Assembly: GCA_023431285.1 (NCBI GenBank) | Contig: JAEYXN010000249.1 | Coordinates: 1 to 11,034, forward strand | DNA: 11,034 nucleotides | From: Bacteroidota bacterium | GTDB lineage: Bacteria; Bacteroidota; Bacteroidia; Cytophagales; Cyclobacteriaceae | Direction of reading: 5' to 3' | Shown: positions 8,074 through 11,034 of the stretch, one piece after another | Layout of the letters: every line of letters starts with the position of its first letter | How positions within the stretch are numbered: the first letter of the stretch is position 1 | The notes under the pieces: model-generated | The model's database searches: none | What the model saw: the letters and a program-made list of their open reading frames with translations, nothing else | Told to the model about the DNA's origin: nothing | Position numbers and translations under genes: made by a program

Positions 8074-8823
8074 TTACCGTCGACCGATGGACTCGGTAAG
8101 CGACCGGATGATGCGAATCTTTTCACTATCCACCGTTCTTACATTGAATTCGGTTACAGTATCGGAGCCCATTGAGTGTATCGCCGTATTTTGTGCGCTC
8201 ATGGCGGATGGGCGGTACGTTGCAGCCGAAAAATGTATCTCCTGAATTCCAGTGGATGCCACAATCTCTTTTACGTTGTTTTCATTCACGCCTGAACCCG
8301 CCATTATGGAAATTCGGCCCGCGGCTTTCTCGCACAATTTCCCAATAAGCTCAACCCCTTCAATCGCTGTGTTTCGTTGGCCACTGGTAAGTATTCGGTC
8401 AAAACCAACTTCAATACAATCTTCCAGCGCAGCAAACGGATCTACAGTTCTGTCGAATGCGCGGTGACACGTAACTTTCAATGGCCGCGCGCGCTGGATC
8501 AACTCTGCACATCTCTTTTTGTCGATGTGCCCGTCTTCAGTGAGAATACCAAACACCACGCCGTCCACGCTCAGGCGCTGAAAATGCGAGAGGTCCCGCT
8601 TCATTGCATGAAATTCATAGCTGGTGTAGAGAAAATCTCCGGCGCGGGGACGAAGCATCGCATATACATCAATACCTGAATTCTGGCGAATGACCTCGAC
8701 CGTTCCAGGTGATGGCGTACAACCTCCTGCTCCCGGGTCCGCGCAAACTTCCAGACGATCTGCCCCGCCGTCGATAGCGCGAAGAGCCGATTCTATGTTA
8801 TACACAACAACTTCCAGTGTCAT
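8074..8823 (-). CDS. cutC: CutC family TIM-barrel protein
   Basis: At 249 residues this matches the family length (E. coli CutC has 248). The family signatures are in place: EVVVYNIESALRAIDGGADRLE at 4-25, then EVCADPGAGGCTPSPG (25-40), LRPRAGDF (57-64), VTCHRAFD (117-124), ILTSGQR (144-150), IMAGSGVN (173-180) and IQEIHFSA (193-200). There is no signal peptide, so it should be cytoplasmic. CutC was named for copper tolerance, and human CutC binds copper through cysteines. In E. coli the phenotype was later ascribed to a small RNA (MicL) made from within the gene, so the biochemical role remains unsettled. Here the start overlaps the stop of the glycosylasparaginase gene by one base (TGATG), which argues for translational coupling and a related job. 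A role in sugar or glycoprotein catabolism is my inference. Confidence 0.93.
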   Translation of the reverse strand: MTLEVVVYNIESALRAIDGGADRLEVCADPGAGGCTPSPGTVEVIRQNSGIDVYAMLRPRAGDFLYTSYEFHAMKRDLSHFQRLSVDGVVFGILTEDGHIDKKRCAELIQRARPLKVTCHRAFDRTVDPFAALEDCIEVGFDRILTSGQRNTAIEGVELIGKLCEKAAGRISIMAGSGVNENNVKEIVASTGIQEIHFSAATYRPSAMSAQNTAIHSMGSDTVTEFNVRTVDSEKIRIIRSLTESIGRR

Positions 8824-9785
8824 CAGTTGAAATGGCTCTCCCCATCCATTAGTTTACTTCCTGACGAATCGCGGACCGCGTAGGTAAACCCCTTCTGCAA
8901 ACAAAACGCACCGTATTGTCCGAGACGGTTCAATGCGAGAAATCCAACCTGCATATCCTTTGCCTTTGAAGGATTCTTTTTCAGAATGCGACTCACCGCC
9001 TCTTTACATGCGTCGCGAGGTGGCATACCCTGGCGCATCAGCTCGACAACAAGATGACACCCTACTATGCGAATAACCTCTTCCCCAACTCCGGTTGATG
9101 TAGCTGCACCTACTTCATTGTCCACATAGAGGCCAGCTCCGATAATCGGTGAATCACCAACACGACCATGCATCTTGAACGCCATCCCGCTCGTCGTGCA
9201 CGCCCCCGAAAGATTGCCCTTCGAATCAAGTGCAATTAGTCCGATCGTATCATGATTCTCTATGTTGATCACAGGCTTATACTCCGACTTCTTCCGCCAC
9301 TCAGCCAACGCCTTCTCAGCTTTGGGAGTTCGAAGATCCTTTTTCTTAAAACCATTCTCCAGTGCAAACTGCAACGCGCCATTACCCACGAGCAGGACAT
9401 GAGGTGTTTTCTCCATCACGGCACGTGCTACGCTGATTGGATGTTCAATGTGCTCTATACAGGCAACTGATCCACAGTTACCTTTTTCATCCATAATGCT
9501 CGCATCAAGCGTAACAAACCCGTCACGGTCGGGGAACCCGCCATATCCAACAGTGGTGATATTGACATCCGACTCGGTAACCCTTGCACCCGCTTCCACT
9601 GCATCCAGAGCAGAGCCGCCCGAGGAAAGAATCTTCCAGGCCTCAGCATTTGCAGCCATGCCAAAATCCCATGTAGATAATATGATCGGTTGCCCCGAAC
9701 TCGCAGATCCGGAGACAGAAGGTCCTGTCGCAAGCAATGCAGAGCTCGCTGCGACAGATTTAAGAAATTTTCTTCGGGTAGTCAT
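8823..9785 (-). CDS. N4-(beta-N-acetylglucosaminyl)-L-asparaginase (glycosylasparaginase), Tat-exported
   Basis: The 320-residue protein is an Ntn-hydrolase of the aspartylglucosaminidase family. These enzymes cleave the GlcNAc-Asn link left after protein breakdown of N-glycoproteins. A twin-arginine signal (RRKFLK at 4-9, then a hydrophobic stretch to about 27) sends it out of the cytoplasm folded. The autoproteolysis site and nucleophile is T180 in IENHDTIGLIALD, which becomes the N-terminus of the beta chain. Matching the Flavobacterium enzyme (W11, T152, T170, R180), I find W39 (STWDFG), T180, T198 (CTTSG) and R208 (HGRVGDSP) at the same mutual spacing, plus D211, so the enzyme should be active and not a plain type III asparaginase. 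It starts 38 bases after the NlpC stop and overlaps the CutC start by one base. Confidence 0.94.
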   Translation of the reverse strand: MTTRRKFLKSVAASSALLATGPSVSGSASSGQPIILSTWDFGMAANAEAWKILSSGGSALDAVEAGARVTESDVNITTVGYGGFPDRDGFVTLDASIMDEKGNCGSVACIEHIEHPISVARAVMEKTPHVLLVGNGALQFALENGFKKKDLRTPKAEKALAEWRKKSEYKPVINIENHDTIGLIALDSKGNLSGACTTSGMAFKMHGRVGDSPIIGAGLYVDNEVGAATSTGVGEEVIRIVGCHLVVELMRQGMPPRDACKEAVSRILKKNPSKAKDMQVGFLALNRLGQYGAFCLQKGFTYAVRDSSGSKLMDGESHFN

Positions 9786-9823
9786 ACCTTCGCATGAAGG
9801 AATGAATCTAAGGAAATCTTTTA

Positions 9824-10327
9824 TTATTCGATAACGCGCCGGGCACCCCGATAGCTCTTTTGATAGTAATCAGAGTAAATGTTGACTTCCACGACGCCCA
9901 CCTTCGAAGAGGCATGAATAAACTTCACATTCTTCTTGTCCTTGATTTCGGTGACCATGCCCACATGTGTGATCGTCCTCTTCTTTTTGCCCGTTGCAAA
10001 AAAGACAAGATCGCCAGGTTGAAGGTCCTTCATATCTACCTCGCGTCCGACCTTGCTTTGGTCAGCAGAACTACGCGGAAGCCTAACATCAATGGAATTA
10101 AAAGCATTGATGAGGAGACCGGAGCAGTCCATTCCCGTCCGCGTTGTGCCCCCGTATCTGTACGGGGTACCAATATAGCTTCGGGCCGATGCGATGACCC
10201 GGTGTACTTTCTCATCATGCGCCGATATCTTTTTCGTAGATCCGCACGAAACGAGAAAAACGGTAAGACATAAAGCAAACTGAAGAAAACGCTTTTGATT
10301 ACTTTTGAGCTGAAAAAATGCGACCAT
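9824..10327 (-). CDS. NlpC/P60 family cell-wall hydrolase, lipoprotein
   Basis: I take the start at 10327 (167 residues) because the signal sequence then opens normally (MVAFFQLKSNQKRFLQFALC) and ends in a lipobox, LVSC, with C28 as the lipidated residue. An in-frame ATG at 10375 would add 16 residues (MAWKWYIWQLLFKLRS), overlap the divergent gene's start, and place the candidate promoter at 10353-10360 inside the coding region. The NlpC/P60 domain (about 38-167) has YIGTPYRYGGTTRTGMDCSG with catalytic C68, THVGM with H121, and IHAS with H138 as the third residue. Members cleave peptide bonds in peptidoglycan stems (commonly gamma-D-Glu to diamino acid). The single-domain lipoprotein form resembles the E. 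coli Spr/MepS type in layout. It is followed by the glycosylasparaginase after 38 bases. Confidence 0.93.
   Translation of the reverse strand: MVAFFQLKSNQKRFLQFALCLTVFLVSCGSTKKISAHDEKVHRVIASARSYIGTPYRYGGTTRTGMDCSGLLINAFNSIDVRLPRSSADQSKVGREVDMKDLQPGDLVFFATGKKKRTITHVGMVTEIKDKKNVKFIHASSKVGVVEVNIYSDYYQKSYRGARRVIE
10300..10307 (+). promoter_or_regulatory. Candidate -7 element for the FAD-linked oxidase gene
   Basis: TACTTTTG fits the Bacteroidota -7 consensus TAnnTTTG fully and lies 62 bases before the ATG at 10369. No good TTG is seen at the -33 distance, so this is weak. If used, it lies inside the first codons of the NlpC gene, so the two divergent transcripts would overlap. Confidence 0.25.
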
Positions 10328-10352
10328 AGATCGTAGTTTAAAAAGTAATTGC

Positions 10353-10360
10353 CAAATATA
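10353..10360 (-). promoter_or_regulatory. Candidate -7 element for the NlpC/P60 gene
   Basis: Read on the minus strand the sequence is TATATTTG, a full match to TAnnTTTG, 25 bases before the ATG at 10327. The -33 region has no clear TTG. It favours the downstream start for the NlpC gene. Confidence 0.35.
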
Positions 10361-10368
10361 CCATTTCC

Positions 10369-11034
10369 ATGCCATTCGCAGAAGTCTCCGCCGACCTGGT
10401 GAGCCAGTTTGAGATGATTGTCGGTAAAGAATTCATAATAACCGATGAAGAGCGCCGCGCACATTATGCCCATGACGAGACCGAAGACTTCTCCTTCTTA
10501 CCCGACGTCGTCATTAAGCCCGCTACGGCAGAGCAGATCTCGCAGATCATGAAGATTTGCAATGAAGCCATAGTTCCTGTTACTCCAAGGGGCGGTGGAA
10601 CGGGACTGAGCGGCGGCGCGCTTCCAGTCCATAACGGTGTGGTCTTATCGATGGAAAGGTTTAACAAAATTCTTGAGATTGATGAATTGAATCTGCAGGC
10701 AACGGTAGAGCCAGGCGTCATCACAGAAGTGTTTCAAAATGCCGTCAAAGAAAAGGGACTGTTCTACCCTCCTGACCCGGCAAGCGGTGGGTCCTGCTTT
10801 ATCGGAGGCAACGTCTCCGAAAACAGTGGCGGCCCCAAAGCTGTTAAATACGGAGTGACGCGCGACTACGTGATCAACCTCGAAGTAGTGCTACCCACCG
10901 GTGAGATCATCTGGACAGGAGCGAATGTTCTCAAAAATTCTACCGGCTACAATCTTACGCAGCTGATGTGCGGCAGCGAAGGCACGCTGGGCATCATCAC
11001 GAAAATAGTTTTTAAGCTCAGGGGATTCCCAAAG
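10369..11034 (+). CDS. FAD-linked oxidase, GlcD / D-lactate dehydrogenase family (C-terminus off the right edge)
   Basis: The frame is open from the ATG at 10369 to the window end (222 codons). This is the FAD-binding half of a flavoprotein of the glycolate oxidase GlcD / D-lactate dehydrogenase group (PCMH-type FAD domain). Visible signatures are VTPRGGGTGLSGGA (71-84), the flavin pyrophosphate loop; YPPDPAS (133-139); GGNVSENSGG (146-155) followed by KYGVTRDYV (160-168); and MCGSEGTLGIIT (200-211). The C-terminal substrate-binding domain is missing because of the window edge, so glycolate, D-lactate and other 2-hydroxyacid substrates cannot be told apart. No GlcE/GlcF partner is in the window; if present it would lie further right. 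The start has no Shine-Dalgarno and is 41 bases from the start of the divergent NlpC gene. Confidence 0.94.
   Translation, partial: MPFAEVSADLVSQFEMIVGKEFIITDEERRAHYAHDETEDFSFLPDVVIKPATAEQISQIMKICNEAIVPVTPRGGGTGLSGGALPVHNGVVLSMERFNKILEIDELNLQATVEPGVITEVFQNAVKEKGLFYPPDPASGGSCFIGGNVSENSGGPKAVKYGVTRDYVINLEVVLPTGEIIWTGANVLKNSTGYNLTQLMCGSEGTLGIITKIVFKLRGFPK

Noticed and set aside
9787..9800. Small hairpin (CCTTC-GCAT-GAAGG) just before the glycosylasparaginase start
   Set aside because: Only five base pairs, with no T-tract and no known regulatory class; likely chance, though the GAAGG arm is one base from the ATG.
10328..10375. Upstream in-frame ATG at 10375 as the NlpC start
   Set aside because: It adds an unusual Trp-rich N-terminus before an already complete lipoprotein signal and overlaps the divergent gene start and a candidate promoter.
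10036..10473. Minus-strand frame of 145 codons overlapping the NlpC gene and the FAD-oxidase start
   Set aside because: It runs through the conserved NlpC motif in another frame and antisense to the oxidase; no sign of coding.
10464..10724. Minus-strand frame of 86 codons opposite the FAD-linked oxidase
   Set aside because: Shadow of the strongly conserved FAD-binding motifs on the plus strand.

Overview
The window looks like chromosomal DNA of a Bacteroidota bacterium, plausibly Cytophagales. The evidence is a type IX secretion (T9SS) sorting domain on a large secreted protein, an outer-membrane receptor of the Bacteroidota 'OMP_b-brl_3' type, a LytS-type histidine kinase with a response regulator, starts without clear Shine-Dalgarno sequences, and candidate promoters resembling the Bacteroidota -33/-7 consensus. 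The order-level placement is an inference from gene content only. I see no mobile element, RNA gene, CRISPR array or prophage signal.

Left region (1-1582): a minus-strand two-component pair. A four-helix membrane sensor kinase is followed after one base by a response regulator that runs off the left edge. A roughly 270-bp divergent intergenic region separates the kinase from a plus-strand receptor gene.

Centre-left (1583-4534): a 963-residue outer-membrane receptor with signal peptide, carboxypeptidase-like beta-sandwich, plug and barrel. It carries an unusual extra tail: a glycine-rich linker containing a 27-nt tandem repeat, then a separate beta-rich domain of about 100 residues. A strong rho-independent terminator follows.

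Centre and right (4561-10327, minus strand): four co-directional genes. In transcription order they are an NlpC/P60 lipoprotein hydrolase, a Tat-exported N4-(beta-N-acetylglucosaminyl)-L-asparaginase (glycosylasparaginase), a CutC-family TIM-barrel protein overlapping the asparaginase by one base, and a 1141-residue T9SS-secreted CotH-kinase-like multidomain protein. The cell-wall hydrolase and glycosylasparaginase suggest scavenging or processing of envelope and glycoprotein material. The tight asparaginase-CutC coupling hints that CutC here may act in glycan or amino-sugar metabolism rather than copper handling; this is a hypothesis.

Right edge (10369-11034): the 5' part of a plus-strand FAD-linked oxidase (GlcD / D-lactate dehydrogenase family), divergent from the NlpC gene across only 41 bp.

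Most of the window is ordinary for this phylum. The items most worth a second look are the receptor's added C-terminal domain, the asparaginase-CutC fusion-like coupling, and the architecture of the extracellular CotH-like protein. No clearly new system is evident.
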